Source: Chara braunii (lineage: Eukaryota; Streptophyta; Charophyceae; Charales; Characeae). From it: 59,280 nt of DNA. Below are positions 35,716 to 46,427 of the stretch, in pieces (position 1 is the first letter of the stretch; every line of letters begins with the position of its first letter). The stretch spans positions 1,461,883-1,521,162 of the forward strand of contig BFEA01000247.1 of the NCBI GenBank assembly GCA_003427395.1, read 5' to 3'. The notes under the pieces are model-generated. The model had not been told where the DNA came from. It searched no databases and saw only the letters and a list, made by a program, of their open reading frames with translations. A program made the translations under genes and the position numbers.

Positions 35716-37260
35716 TGCAGCAGTGCGCCAATCCTAACTGGCTCGCATCCGTAACTACCGATGTGAGTTTGGGATCTGCAATACGGAGCACAGGATGACT
35801 TACCAAAGCTTCTTTAAAAGCTTGAAGCGCAATTTCACACTTCTCACACACACATAAGTAACATTCTTGCTTGTTAATCTCGATAGTGGGTGAGCAATGT
35901 CGAAGAATTTGGGTACAAACTTCCGGTAATATGAAGCAAGATTGAGGAAGGAACGCAGTTGGCATACATTCGTCAGTTGAGGACACTTCCGTATGACCTC
36001 AACCTTGGTTGCCTCAGGCTCAAGGCCATCAGCGGACAACAGGTGCCCAAGATTTCTCTAGGTTGAGGTGCAACATGGTGCTTGATGTACTCTTCCATGG
36101 ACTTGCTAAAAATCAGGATGTTGTAGAGGTAAAGGACACCAAATTTGTTGACTTGATGGCGAAAGACCTTGTCCATGAGGCATTGAAATGTGGCCGATGC
36201 ATTTGTGAGACCGAAGGGCAATAAACTCGTACAACCATCGTGCGTCTTGAATGCAGTTTTGTGTTGCTCAGTCAGATTGACTTCAATCTAGTGGTAGCCA
36301 GACTCGAGGTCGATCTTGGAGAAGACTTTGCACCCACCTGCAGCACCCAACAAATCATCTATGTGTGGCAAAGGATAAACATTCTTCCTAGAGATACGAT
36401 TCAGGCCATGATAGTTCATGCACATCCGAAGTTTGCCTCGCTAGGCCTAATCAATTCACCATCAATCATATCATCAATTGTCACCCCGGCTCCTCCAACT
36501 CGCCTCGTCTCATACGGTATTCGCAACCCTTTGGAGGAACACACCCTTCTACTATCTTCATCTTGTGCTTGATCAAACACTCGGAACTCCACGAGGTTCA
36601 ACCAGAACTTCCGAAAATCGAACTAGTAGACGACGAATGTTTGCTGGGACTTTCTGTGGAGGATGACCCTCATCAGAGGAGAGAAAATCAGTTTGAGAAT
36701 TTACAGCAATAACAACCGAATGTGAAGCAGTTGGAGGAGAAGTAGTCTTATCTTCCGAAGTAGAAGTAGACGGAGTAGAAGTAGAGTTATTTTTTGAAGT
36801 AGAAAATGCAACAAAAGTAGAAGGCACATGGATAGGCTTAACAAAAGCTACATGTAGTTGCTCACCTTCCTTGTGCATGTGCGCTGTCTTGCAGAATTTG
36901 TTCGCACTCAAAAGAGTCACTGGGGGCTCGCGTGTCTCGACAAGAGGACGATACACTCGTTCCCCTTAGCATCACACACCACCAACCGAGTATCCGCCCA
37001 CGTGGTCGTTAGACAATGGGCCTAGCCAATGACCAGGTTGAAAGGACACTTGCCGAGGATGTAGAAGTTCAGTTGTGTTACAAGTTCAGTTGTGTTACTG
37101 TGCGATCTCTGTCAAAGGTGACATACACAACTTTGACAGCATGTGTTGAGGTGATAACCTCTTGGTTGCCTACCTGGGTCCGACAAGGGCTCTACAGTTC
37201 TACTTTTTAAATTCCCAGGCCTGCCTTACGAATTCCGTGAGGAGAAAATAAGTTAGGTGT
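35716..37260 (-). pseudogene. element B protease remnant, reverse transcriptase, start of RNase H
   Basis: The RT N-terminal part (LIRPSEANFG, near 36430) is followed by [18 protein letters not shown] (36221) and then YLYN at about 36131-36120 where the catalytic YLDD belongs, so both aspartates are gone. The connection ([18 protein letters not shown]) and the RNase H start (SVVTDASQLG) follow in shifted frames. The segment 36600-37260 is the degenerate protease/linker region. It contains an 18-base tandem duplication near 37062-37098. Confidence 0.75.
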
Positions 37261-37497
37261 TGAGCCACCGTCGATTAGAGAAAATCAGCTCCACAACCCC
37301 TTGAACACGGCGCTGCTGCTTAATCTGCATTCGATGTTCCTGGAAAGAATGGAAGTTGACTTCTCTAGACTCCTCCCAAGGCTCGCCATAAAGAACTTGA
37401 ACTGCAGCGGCTTTGGCCTCAGCTTCAGATTGGGCTTCAAGAGCAGGATGTTGATCAAATCCATGCTCCTTAGAGGGGCCTGCAATTGACTGTTCAG

Positions 37498-38170
37498 CTA
37501 CTCTTGGTGTAGAGAGTGCTGATACGCCTTTTCTTTCCTACAAATGGTAACAGCCCTACACAACGTGCCCAGGCTTTTGGCAATGCAAACACACGCACAA
37601 CTTGAATCGTCTTTCCCATTCCTTTTGACTAATGCAAAGGGTTTCCCAAGGCTTGGTAGAAGCATCCTCCGGTTTCTGAGGAATCTTTGCATTCTTAGGA
37701 AGGTTGGTTATAGTTCCCCTACTTGAATTGCAGTTAGGCCCCTTGCTTGAAGTAGTCTTTCTAAAGCCATTACATTTCTCTTCTTCATTCATATCAGACT
37801 CAAGGTATGATGTAGAACAACCAGCATCGGAGTCTGACTCTAGCTCGTCATCTAGATGCAAATCATCCGCATAGGATTGGTCCTCAGCCTCTAGTTGTTC
37901 ATGCAGGGCAAGCTGGTTGCTGCTTCTGGATCGCTTGAGACTAGTGTCTTTGCACGCTTAGCGAGGTTTTTAGCCTCTAGGTTGACTAGATCCGGTAAGA
38001 GCTCACTCCAAGACGAATGCTCCTTGAGTCATAGCTGGGAGATATATCCTTTAGGGCCATCACTACATCCATGCAAGATCGATCAGTCCGTCCTAGATTT
38101 TGGAGTTATCAGAAGAATCCGGTCCAAGTGGGACACATGGGAAATCTACAACTGTGCAACATCCAGTCCG
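37498..38170 (-). pseudogene. element B gag C-terminal part
   Basis: The frames include NLEAKNLAKRAKTLVSSD near 37970, an acidic stretch (ELESDSDAGCS) and a KPEDASTKPW segment shared with element A (KPEDLATKPW). The zinc knuckle reads CVCLHCQKPGH near 37570-37600, with the CX2C pair that element A has lost. Interrupted by stops. Confidence 0.7.
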
Positions 38171-38189
38171 TTGACTTGCGATTGATCTA

Positions 38190-39000
38190 GTCGTTGCTTG
38201 GAGGGCATTCTGCCTTGCGCTGGCTTGTTGCTGGTGTGACGACGCAAGGCTGCTGGAGCTTTATGTTGGCACCAGATTCTGAGTGTGGGCGCCAACCTTG
38301 GGGGAGATTATGCCGTCGTGGCCATAGCCACATAGATCTCGACATTGGTAGGGTTGTGGGCGAGGAGGAGGAGGATGCCGACATAGATTTCGACATTCTG
38401 ATCGTGGGTGTCAGCTTTGAGGGAGATTATGATGTTGTGGCCATAGCCACGTAGATCTCGACATTCTGCGTGTGGGCACCAACCTTGAGGGAGATTATGC
38501 TATCGACACCAAGTGGAAGCAAACTCTAGTGAGGAGGCTACTAACTAATTCACTCAAGTCAAGAATGTGAACTAAGATCAAGGACGAAGGAAGAAGAAGA
38601 AAAGGAGGAAGAAGGAGAAAAAGAAGATGAAGGAGAAAAAGAAGAAAAAGGAGGAGGAGGAGGAGGAGGAGGAGAATACCACCTCCATTCCCGCTCACCT
38701 ATCTTTGCCACTTGGATAGTTGGTGTTGACACAATAGTTGGTGTTGACACAATGAAGCACTTCCTTGTAGGAGGGCTCTTGTTCTTCATCCTTCTCTCTC
38801 CTTCCTTGGCTATGGTCTTCTCCCTCCTCAAAGTTCTCACCTTCCATCTTCCCTTCACCTTCATGCAACACTTGTTGTCCTCTCTCCCCTTCTTATGTCC
38901 TTCTTCTCCCTCATGCTCAACAAGCTCCCTCCTTTGTCTCTCTCTAGCCTTTCCTCCTCTTCCACAGTCTGAGGGTTATGGCGGAGCACCTCCATAGGTC
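38190..39000. repeat. minisatellite and GAA-rich region
   Basis: Three diverged units of about 100-130 bases (38270-38505) share gtgtgggcgccaacctt, gagggagattatg and gccatagccacgtagatctc. GAA/GGA-rich sequence follows (38580-38680), then an exact 18-base tandem pair at 38715-38750. No gene recognised. Confidence 0.7.
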
Positions 39001-40019
39001 AGCGCCTCTTCTCCCAGTCCTCCTAGCTCCTTCCACTAGCCCAGAGTCTCTCTCCTAGCTCTAGACTATGAGCAGTCCCCCTCCTCTCACTCTGATTGAG
39101 CTTAGAGCTCCCCTTGGGCATTGGGGCAACATCTACTAGCCTCATGCAAGTGTGAGTGGGGCGGGCTGTCCATCGGCTTAAATAGGCAGGGCACCGTGCT
39201 CCGCCCAACTTCTAGGCCTCTCCCATGTGCTCCAAGTGAACCGAGGTGCCCCCAATGCCTCCCATCGCGAATGGGCCCCTCCGAAAGCACTCGGGCTTCA
39301 TTTTGGTCAGATGCATGTAGTCTGAGTGGTTGGTACCAGCTTGGACAACCTTTGGGAGCATTCTATGCTTTACTTTCATCTGCCGATGTTGTCTAATAGA
39401 TCCAGATTATCAATACCTTTCTTGAAAAAAAAAGGCCTTTGGGGCCTCTTCTCAATTTTTCTCAAATCTCACTCAAATTTGAGTGCGATATCATGGTGCA
39501 TCCGAGACCACAGATTTGGCCAAAATCCAAGGCCATATTTAAGCCAAACGAGATTCAAGGGCTCTTTCTTTCAATTTGTAGTGCATTTGGCCTCAGTTTT
39601 TGGCCAAATACATTGTTTTGTCTTGTTCTGTCTTTTGTTTCTTTCCATTATGGGCTGCCAACTCATTCTGGAGTTCGCCGTTTGAGTTGGCATCACCAAA
39701 AACGACCATTTCCTCTTATCCTTTGTCAGAATCTCGGATCTAAGGGCAAAATAAAAACCGGTCACCAAGTTTTTTCTTTTTCTTTTTTCTTTCTCTATGA
39801 CGGACCCACCGGGATGGCGGTCTGTCAGGATCAAGACGAAGGGATGAGGAAGGGGGAGATGGAGATCGAGCTGGAAGGGACAACGCAGCTCCAACGCAGA
39901 TTCAACACGCACGTACTCCAAACTGTGCAAATGAAGAATGGGACTGAAAACAGACTGCAGCTGGGGTATACCCCCAACAGACTGACTGGACTTAACTGGA
40001 TTGGACTGAATGAGCACAC
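39001..40019. other. intron, no gene recognised
   Basis: Frames are short or uncharacteristic. A perfect 10-base inverted repeat (tgccaactca...tgagttggca, 39656-39692) is present. Confidence 0.4.
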
Positions 40020-40116
40020 GGCCTGTGGGGTTAGGCCACGGTCTGGTTCTACAGGCCAAACAGTCAAAATAGTCTGATAGCCCTAGCTCTAGGCCAGAGC
40101 AGCTAGAGGCACGCTG
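40020..40116 (+). repeat. SINE-like repeat fragment (partner at 45264-45361)
   Basis: About 97 bases align with 45264-45361. Shared blocks are TGTGGGGT(T/C)AGGCCACGG, AAAATAG, CTCTAGGCCAG and GCAGCTAGAGGCACGCTG. This copy lacks the tRNA-like head seen at 45 kb. Confidence 0.6.
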
Positions 40117-40898
40117 CTCGATCCTCGGATATGTAGTGGATCGCGAGAGCCATAAACACGCTTCCGCAAAAGCAACGGAACTCTGCAAACAATAAAGCTG
40201 AGAAATCTAGGATGCGGAGCAAGCTCCATGAAGAGTCCATGTGATGCAGCCTGAGCTACATAATATCATAGCAAAAGCAAATGTCCGATATACACATCCT
40301 AGCTAACAGCAGGAATGAAATGTAGCAGGGTACAACTCTAAAGTCCTAGTGGCAATTGCCTCAGTGTTGAGAGGAAAAGATTGCAATATGTCACAAGATA
40401 ATGTTGTGTCGTTGAACCATTACAAGTGGGATGGTCTCAGAGGGGATGAATGCAGCCTAAGAATAGAAACTCTTAAGGGTAGTCACACACGAAGATGGGA
40501 TGGGTCATTAGGCCCAGGTTGAGGGAATGGTAGCGGAACAAAACCAATGACCCTAACAGATAGACCATCAAGGAGGGTAATGCTCGACAAAAGGGTGACA
40601 CCATACAAGGTCGACCATGAAAGGGAAGTCTGGGATAGGGTGGAGATATGCCTAACTGAAGGCATGCAACAACCGACATTAGGGTGATGAGGGTGATGGG
40701 TGAGGGAAACATGCCGACAACTCACAGATTATGGAGGTAGCCAGATCTGAGAGCAAGGAAGCCAAGATAATGCTACGGTCCCAATGCCTGTGCGATACCA
40801 AGGGAGAGCCCAACTCAGGGAGAACCAACTAAGTGAGAGCCACCATGCGGCACATACAAAGGAATGCATAAGGTAGGGTGGTGGCGTGAAGTAATCAC
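40117..40898. other. intron, no gene recognised
   Basis: Only short unsupported frames; no repeat family recognised. Confidence 0.35.
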
Positions 40899-41010
40899 GT
40901 CCAAAGTAGTTGAAGCTGATAAAGTAGATGAAGTTGATAAAGTAGCTGAAGTCCAGAAGGTGGTTGAAGTCGTCGAGGTGGTCGATGACGTCGATGAAGT
41001 AGGAGTTGAG
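40899..41010 (+). repeat. GTNGAAG/GATAAAGTA short tandem repeat
   Basis: Imperfect 6- to 15-base units (gttgaagctgataaagta, gatgaagttgataaagta and so on) form an array downstream of the element G chromodomain. Confidence 0.7.
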
Positions 41011-41099
41011 TCAATATCGAAGCAGAGCCGCAAAATGTTGACATCCTGAAGAAGTTGATGATGGAGTACATGATAGTGTGAGTCAACGATAGGAGATAG

Positions 41100-42540
41100 T
41101 AAGTTATGAGAGTGTTAGTCGTCGATACACCGAGGGCGTCCACGAGTGCGTTGTGGACGCGCGGAAAAGGCCTCAGAGGGAGCGGGCTCGTCCTCAGCAG
41201 TCTCCTCAATCGGAGGAGGAGGAAGAGGGTCAGTTGGCTGAGTAGGAGCAGATGTCTCAGCACGATGAGAACAATCATATGCACTCATCATCATCCGGAC
41301 GTGCTCCAAGTGCTCGAGGGGTTCCCAAATAGCCTCCTCATCAGGATAGCCCTTCCAATCCACAAGATACTCGATGCGTGGAGGGGTATCGTTGGTAACT
41401 CGGCGAGATACGATGTCCGAAACGATGAACTCATTGTGATCGTCCACCATGATAGGTGGAGGACACTCATAAGGGCGTTCGGCGAAGCGCTCAGACGGTC
41501 TGCGACAAGGACGCAACAAGGAGACGTGGTATACATCGTTTACGCGAGCCTGTCAAAGGTAATTAGGTAGCTTCACACGGAAGTTGACCGGACTAGCGGC
41601 AATATTAGAACTGACGTCCCAAAGGATGCTGCATGGACTCAAGAAGCGACGCCTGAACTTGTGCCGCGTATTTGCACCGAGCTGCAAGTGGCGTGCGTCG
41701 ACGAGCACATCGTCACCGACTTTGAATGGATGATTCATTCATGATCGGATCGCTCGTGCACCCACGCGAGTCTGGTAGTCGGCTAGACTCTCGTGTGCGC
41801 GCCTCATAATCATCGCCATGCGGGCGATCTAAGCGTCAAGCGCAGAACAACGAGTGTCTGGGCGCAATCGCGATGGTCGTAGGAAATCTGCGGGTATGCG
41901 AGGGTGGTAGCCGAGGTCGCAATAGAATGGCGACATCCCGTGGCTGGCGAAACGGCGTGGTTGTACCCAATCTCCGCGTGGGCTAAGTATAAGTCTCACT
42001 GCTGGTCACCCCTAATAAACTTTCAGAGGATATTACCGATAGTTTTATTGGTGACCTCGGTCTTACAACGCATCCGAGGGTGGTAAGACGACGAGAAGCA
42101 GAGTTGGGATCCGTACACCTTGTGTGCTGGTAAGGCGGGGGTCACAGTCGGAGATGATGCTTTGAGGTAAGCCGNNNNNNNNNNNNNNNNNNNNNNNNNN
42201 NNNNNNNNNNNNNNNNNNNNNNNNNNNNNNNNNNNNNNNNNNNNNNNNNNNNNNNNNNNNNNNNNNNNNNNNNNNNNNNNNNNNNNNNNNNNNNNNNNNN
42301 NNNNNNNNNNNNNNNNNNNNNNNNNNNNNNNNNNNNNNNNNNNNNNNNNNNNNNNNNNNNNNNNNNNNNNNNNNNNNNNNNNNNNNNNNNNNNNNNNNNN
42401 NNNNNNNNNNNNNNNNNNNNNNNNNNNNNNNNNNNNNNNNNNNNNNNNNNNNNNNNNNNNNNNNNNNNNNNNNNNNNNNCAGTCGGAGATGATGCTTTGA
42501 GGTAAGCCGCGATCGCGTCGAATCCGCGATCGCGAATCCT
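41100..42540 (-). pseudogene. Ty3/gypsy chromovirus fragment (element G): integrase core, C-terminus, chromodomain
   Basis: Right to left: integrase core GLPQSIISDCDPRLTS around 42120-42174 (usual SDRDPRF), degenerate core to about 41750, the integrase C-terminal domain (41738-41553; FKVGDDVLVDARHLQL, HKFRRRFL) and a complete chromodomain in the frame 41519-41115 (residues about 29-80: EFIVSDIVSRR, YLVDWKGYPDEEAIWEPLEHL). The last is followed by a Pro/Glu-rich tail ending in RPQRTRGRPRC. The aromatic cage positions F31, W55 and W65 are kept. A 305-base gap splits the core. It differs from A, B and C in having a classical chromodomain. Confidence 0.8.
42145..42509. other. assembly gap (305 N) with identical 30-base flanks
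   Basis: The 30 bases before the gap (42145-42174) are identical to the 30 after it (42480-42509). Either the gap is spurious and the two ends overlap, or it hides a tandem copy. The coding sense of integrase is the same on both sides. Confidence 0.82.
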
Positions 42541-42786
42541 GTTTAAACGCGCGTTAGACGTGAATAAACGGGTTCCGTGAACTGGGATTTCGCGCGTTGG
42601 GGGGGGGGGGATTCGGAGTTTTTGAGGGTCTGGGGTGGTACAGCGGCCTGTTGGGTACCACGTCATGCCCTCAGAAGTTTTTTTTTTTTTTTTGAAAAAA
42701 ATTAAAAAAACGACCTCGACGTCGTGCAGGTCGTTTTCAGGGTACCGGTGTGGGGCGGGCTGCTTGGGGAGGGCCAGGGGAAACGA
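42541..42786. other. no gene; homopolymer-rich
   Basis: It contains a G run near 42599-42611, a T run near 42679-42694 and complementary cgacctcgacgtcgtgcaggtcg stretches. No coding sense recognised. Confidence 0.4.
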
Positions 42787-43311
42787 CTATAAAGAGGTCG
42801 TTTCACTCGGCAACACAGCACCTACGGCAGTGGCCGAAGCTTCAGGGACGGGAGGGGTTGATGGATGTGTCGCAACAGACGGTATGGTCTGAGCGGCAGT
42901 GACACTCACCACTGTGGAGGGGGAGTACTGGGCCTGTCCCGCGGGGGAGGAGGAACCACCATGTCTTTGTGTCTGGAGTTGTGGGGAATCATATTGGGAA
43001 CTGGTAGGGGATGGGATGTGGGAGTGGTGGGGAGAGCGATGAGGAGAGCCCTTAATGAGGTGGGCTTCAAGAGCGAGCACATTGAGTTGCTCCTGCATGG
43101 GTGCAAGCTCGTCAAGTCATGCGTGCATGGGTGCAAGCGCGTCAAGTTGCGCTTGCATGGGTGCGAGGAGGGCCGCGAGGACGATCTCAAGGTCCGTAGG
43201 GGCCGAACCCAGTGTCGCCACCGGAGCGGGCGCCCGAGAGGTGGATGGCACCACAACGATATCCTCGGGTATGCTCCCGTCCACGTACGGTGAAGGAAGG
43301 GGGGTAGACAT
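42787..43311 (-). pseudogene. gag-like reading frame with decapeptide repeats, one internal stop
   Basis: A frame of about 174 codons from Met at 43311 is interrupted only by a TGA near 43104 (an Arg CGA is expected from the repeat). It begins MSTPLPSPYVDGSIPEDI. It then has three copies of a ten-residue unit (LAPMQAQLDA, LAPMHARLDE, LAPMQEQLNV) with Leu spacing suited to a coiled coil, and a Ser/Thr/Pro-rich tail. The repeat corresponds to a 30-base minisatellite at 43084-43170. I do not recognise the family. Its place next to element G suggests a retroelement gag N-terminus or accessory protein. Confidence 0.4.
43084..43170 (+). repeat. 30-base minisatellite, three copies
   Basis: Units contain gcatgggtgcaagc followed by gtcaagttgcgc-like sequence. 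It is in frame with the antisense reading frame and encodes the decapeptide repeats. Confidence 0.75.
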
Positions 43312-43740
43312 GGCGGGAGGTGGAGAGAGAGATGGGGAAGGAATTAGGCTGCTTTGTGGAAAAAGTGGCCCACCAGCGAGAGGGACGACACCGTATGAGC
43401 GGAGTGGGTAGCCGTGAGTTGGTTCGCCCCGGAGTCGGCGGGCCGCGCGTGAGATGTTAGCACGGACCCGGTCAAGGGGAGAGGATCTGTTGGGGTCTAG
43501 GTTGCCCGATGGGAGTAGCCGCGAAAGGAGGGGGTAAAAAAAACCCTAAACCTTAAGAAAACCCTAACCGGCGTTTCGAGAGTTAGGGTAGAGTAGCGGC
43601 GACCTAGTCAAAAAAAGAAAATAACAACCATGGAGGGGAGAAATAAATAGTGAAATTTCGAGACAAAAATAAAAGAAAATGAACAATAAAAATAAATGAA
43701 AACAAATAAGCAAAAGTTGAGGATATTTTTTTTCTTTTTG
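43312..43740. other. no gene recognised, purine-rich to the right
   Basis: GC-rich up to about 43500, then A-rich with a ccctaa-like stretch near 43543-43590. No supported frame. Confidence 0.35.
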
Positions 43741-44125
43741 AATTTTTGGCAGCATTTCCCTATCCCCCATGGGATAAAAAAATGTGCCAAGAGGAAGGAG
43801 AGACCAAGAGAAGCACACTAAGTTTCAAACTGTCACAAATTAAAATTTCCAGAAAAATAAATAAAGAAGTAAAGAACTGGGGAGGTGGAGGAGAATGAAG
43901 AGAAAACTAAGTTTTTGATTTTTCAAAAATTTCGGCAGCATTTTGTTACCCCCATGGGGTCGAAGTGTGTCGTCAAGAACAATGACCAAGTAAAATGGAA
44001 AATTTTGCCAGCACTGCNCTACCCCCAAGGGGTCAAAATATGAACGAAGGAGAGAGTAGGGGAGATGAGAAAATTTTGGCAGCACTTTCTTACACCCAAG
44101 GGGTCAAAATGTGCGTCGATAGCAG
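43741..44125 (+). repeat. four imperfect repeats around ttggcagcac...accccc(a/t)(a/t)ggggtc
   Basis: The motif recurs near 43745, 43930, 44005 and 44076, each followed by (a)aaatgtg-like sequence. The repeats are unequal in length and separated by A-rich linkers. One N lies at 44018. Confidence 0.65.
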
Positions 44126-44640
44126 AAATGACTAAGTCCTAACAAGATATTGAGGTGCCGCAAAAAAAAAATGGAATTTTCGGAACAAATAAAAAATAAA
44201 AATAAAATAAATCAGAAAATGAGAACAAAAGGAAGATAATTCAATTTTTTGGAGAAAAAAAGAAAATTTAAATCAAAGAGAAAGACAAAAGAAGAAGAAC
44301 AGAAAATTTTGAAGTTGGGGGGTGGGGAATGAAAAAAGTGATGAAGAAAGAGAGAAATAAGTGAGAAAGAAAAAGATCGAAGTGGGAGGTGGGGGAGATG
44401 ATGGGGTTGTTGGAGGAGGGAAGGGGGAGAGGAGGGTGAGAGAATGGGAGTGAAAGGGATGGGAAAGGTGGAGGGGAGAAGGAAAGATTAGTGGAAGAGG
44501 GGAGAAAAAAATGGTGGAAGTTGAGTGAAGAGGTAGGATGAGGGAGCAGTGGTAGAGTTAGAAAAAATGATTAGATGGTGGAGGGGAGAGAGAAGGGGGG
44601 GGTGGGAGAGTAGGTTAGTGAAAAAGAGGTGATTCCAAGC
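44126..44640 (+). repeat. A/G-rich low-complexity region
   Basis: Strong purine bias on the + strand (gaaaa, gggag runs). No gene is supported. Confidence 0.7.
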
Positions 44641-44754
44641 TCTTGGTTGGCCAAGAGCAAACAAGATCACCAAGATCCACATGATCTTGGCCTTCAAGGT
44701 GCTGGCAGCGCTGCTGCGGCAGAAAAATAAGAATAAAAATAATCTAGGTTTGGT

Positions 44755-45000
44755 TGAGATCTTGATCAGCCACCCTGATTGCACAATCGCGCAGCCACGT
44801 AGCCATGGGGTTCTTCACTTCTGCCAAACTGCCACTGAAGCAGTAGGGAAAAAAATCATCATCATTTGGGTGTGCTGAGATCTTGATTGGCATCCCAGAT
44901 TCCACTGTAGTGCGGCCCCTTAGCTCGGGGGTCTTCAAGATCTTCAGCAAGCTGCCACGTGGCACTGCAGGTGGCCACGTGTGCAGGCAGCAGCAGCCAT
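44755..45000 (+). repeat. diverged tandem duplication of about 120 bases
   Basis: Two copies begin tgagatcttgat(c/t) at 44755 and 44876 and share a similar order of blocks: gattgcac versus gattccac, a cagccacgt-like block, ttcttcac versus gtcttcaa, and gccactgaagcag versus gccacgtggcac. Confidence 0.5.
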
Positions 45001-45164
45001 GACGCTGAAGGGGGGGTCAAATAGCAGCCCACCCGCTGCAGTCGTGTTGGCCGCTGCTCGCCCCTCGCCGAGGAGGAGGGGGGGGGGGGGGGGAGCAGAA
45101 GGGGGGGGGAGGATAAAAAGCTGGTGCGACACTCTTCAATACCAACGTGCCACACTACCAAATC

Positions 45165-45364
45165 ATGTATATAGTTTGGCCAGTGTGTTAAGCCACTGGC
45201 TACGCACACGCATGGCTGGCAGCTGCCCAGGTTCAAACCCTGGCAGCAACATGCACCTCGGACGGCTTGTGGGGTCAGGCCACGGCCCAGTCCCACATGC
45301 CGAACAGGCAAAATAGCCAGATAGTCCTGGCTCTAGGCCAGGGCAGCTAGAGGCACGCTGCATT
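45165..45364 (+). mobile_element. candidate tRNA-derived SINE
   Basis: It contains a perfect tRNA-like T-arm, a 5-bp stem ccagg/cctgg closing a 7-base loop ttcaaac (about 45228-45244), which is a good Pol III B box. Possible A-box sequence lies 40-60 bases upstream (tttggccagtgtgtt). Downstream is a 97-base segment shared with 40020-40116. The acceptor stem does not pair, so it is not a functional tRNA gene. Confidence 0.5.
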
Positions 45365-45399
45365 CTCTCTTTAATTCTGATTTTGTTGAGATATCTTAT

Positions 45400-45432
45400 C
45401 ACTCCGGATTCACATCCACTAAATCCGGAGTG
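45400..45432. repeat. perfect 11-base-pair hairpin
   Basis: Arms CACTCCGGATT and AATCCGGAGTG flank an 11-base loop, just after the SINE candidate. It could be the 3' hairpin of the retroposon. Confidence 0.7.
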
Positions 45433-46422
45433 CATATGTCACCGTAGGGACCTGACAGTCTCTCCTTTGCAAGTCCCAACCCAAAGGCCAACTCATTCCT
45501 ACATTTTTCTCCCGTTTTGTCTCATTCTCCCTCCTTTTTCTCTCCCTTTTCTTTTCTTTTCTTTTCTTTTTTTTATGTCATGACAAGTGTCGACTAGCTG
45601 TTGACACTTTTTCTATGCCCTAGATCTTGATCTTGATCTACATCAAATTCTAGTAGTAGTCCGAGATTTCTCGGATGCAATAATGGCACCCCCACATGTG
45701 TTGGGGTCCAATTTCGCCTCCGTTAATTCGAAATTGTGGGCCCCCCTTGCTCCGATTTATCCTAGGAAGACCATTTACCGTATAGAGTCACTCATGGCTC
45801 TATTTTTCTCATGCAGCTGTTCTAAGATATCTCGGACCCCTAGGCCTTCCTTCGTCATTTTTCTTCCTCCCTTCTCCTGAAACTTCTCCCTTTCGATTCC
45901 ACTAGTGGTAGCACAAGTGGTGCTAATATTTCGATATCGATCAGATCCTTGATGAGGATGTCTACAGGACAGGCCGGAGGAGTGGACTCCAACAATAGTA
46001 TAAGGTCAGGTTTGCCTACCAGGAGCCAGAAGACGACTGTTGGTACACTAAGGATGAGTTGGCAGAAACAACACCCGACATAGTCTCGTACTATGAGCAT
46101 GTTAGAAGAGGTATGAACATCATAGACATGTAAATATAGAATTTTTCTCGGAGGACCTCGAAATTAGGCCGGCGGGAGTGAAAAGATTTCACGCTGCACC
46201 AGAGCCCCGGGTCCCACTCCTGAGTCCTAGTTCCCAGTCTCGGGTCCTAGGTCCAACCCAAATCCCGAGTCCCATTCCATGTTCCATTAGTGGTTCCAGC
46301 CACTTGTACAATCTTCACGAATACTCCAGAAGAATAGTTTTGCTCGTACCATGATTGCAGAGGCCTACCGTCTTCCCCCGAACACAACGCACCCTCATTT
46401 TGTCTGTATCTGGCTGGAAATA
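45433..46422. other. intron, no gene recognised
   Basis: T-rich sequence with short frames on both strands. It ends at the left target duplication of element C. Confidence 0.35.
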
Positions 46423-46427
46423 TAGCC
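46423..46427. repeat. target site duplication, left
   Basis: TAGCC, identical to 55051-55055. Confidence 0.9.

Larger units (their letters stand above)
33985..38170 (-). mobile_element. Ty3/gypsy element B, antisense, relative of element A
   Basis: Right to left it has a gag C-terminus with zinc knuckle, RT, RNase H, integrase and chromodomain start, each closely matching element A. No LTRs were found at either end, so both ends are lost. It abuts a LINE fragment on the left and a minisatellite on the right. A retroposon with a poly(A) tail (about 35342-35715) is inserted in RNase H. Confidence 0.82.

Noticed and set aside
38270-38505. CRISPR-like array
   Set aside because: Units are long, diverged and not separated by unique spacers; this is an ordinary minisatellite in a eukaryotic genome.
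45165-45260. Functional tRNA gene
   Set aside because: The T-arm is good, but no acceptor stem or anticodon arm folds around it.
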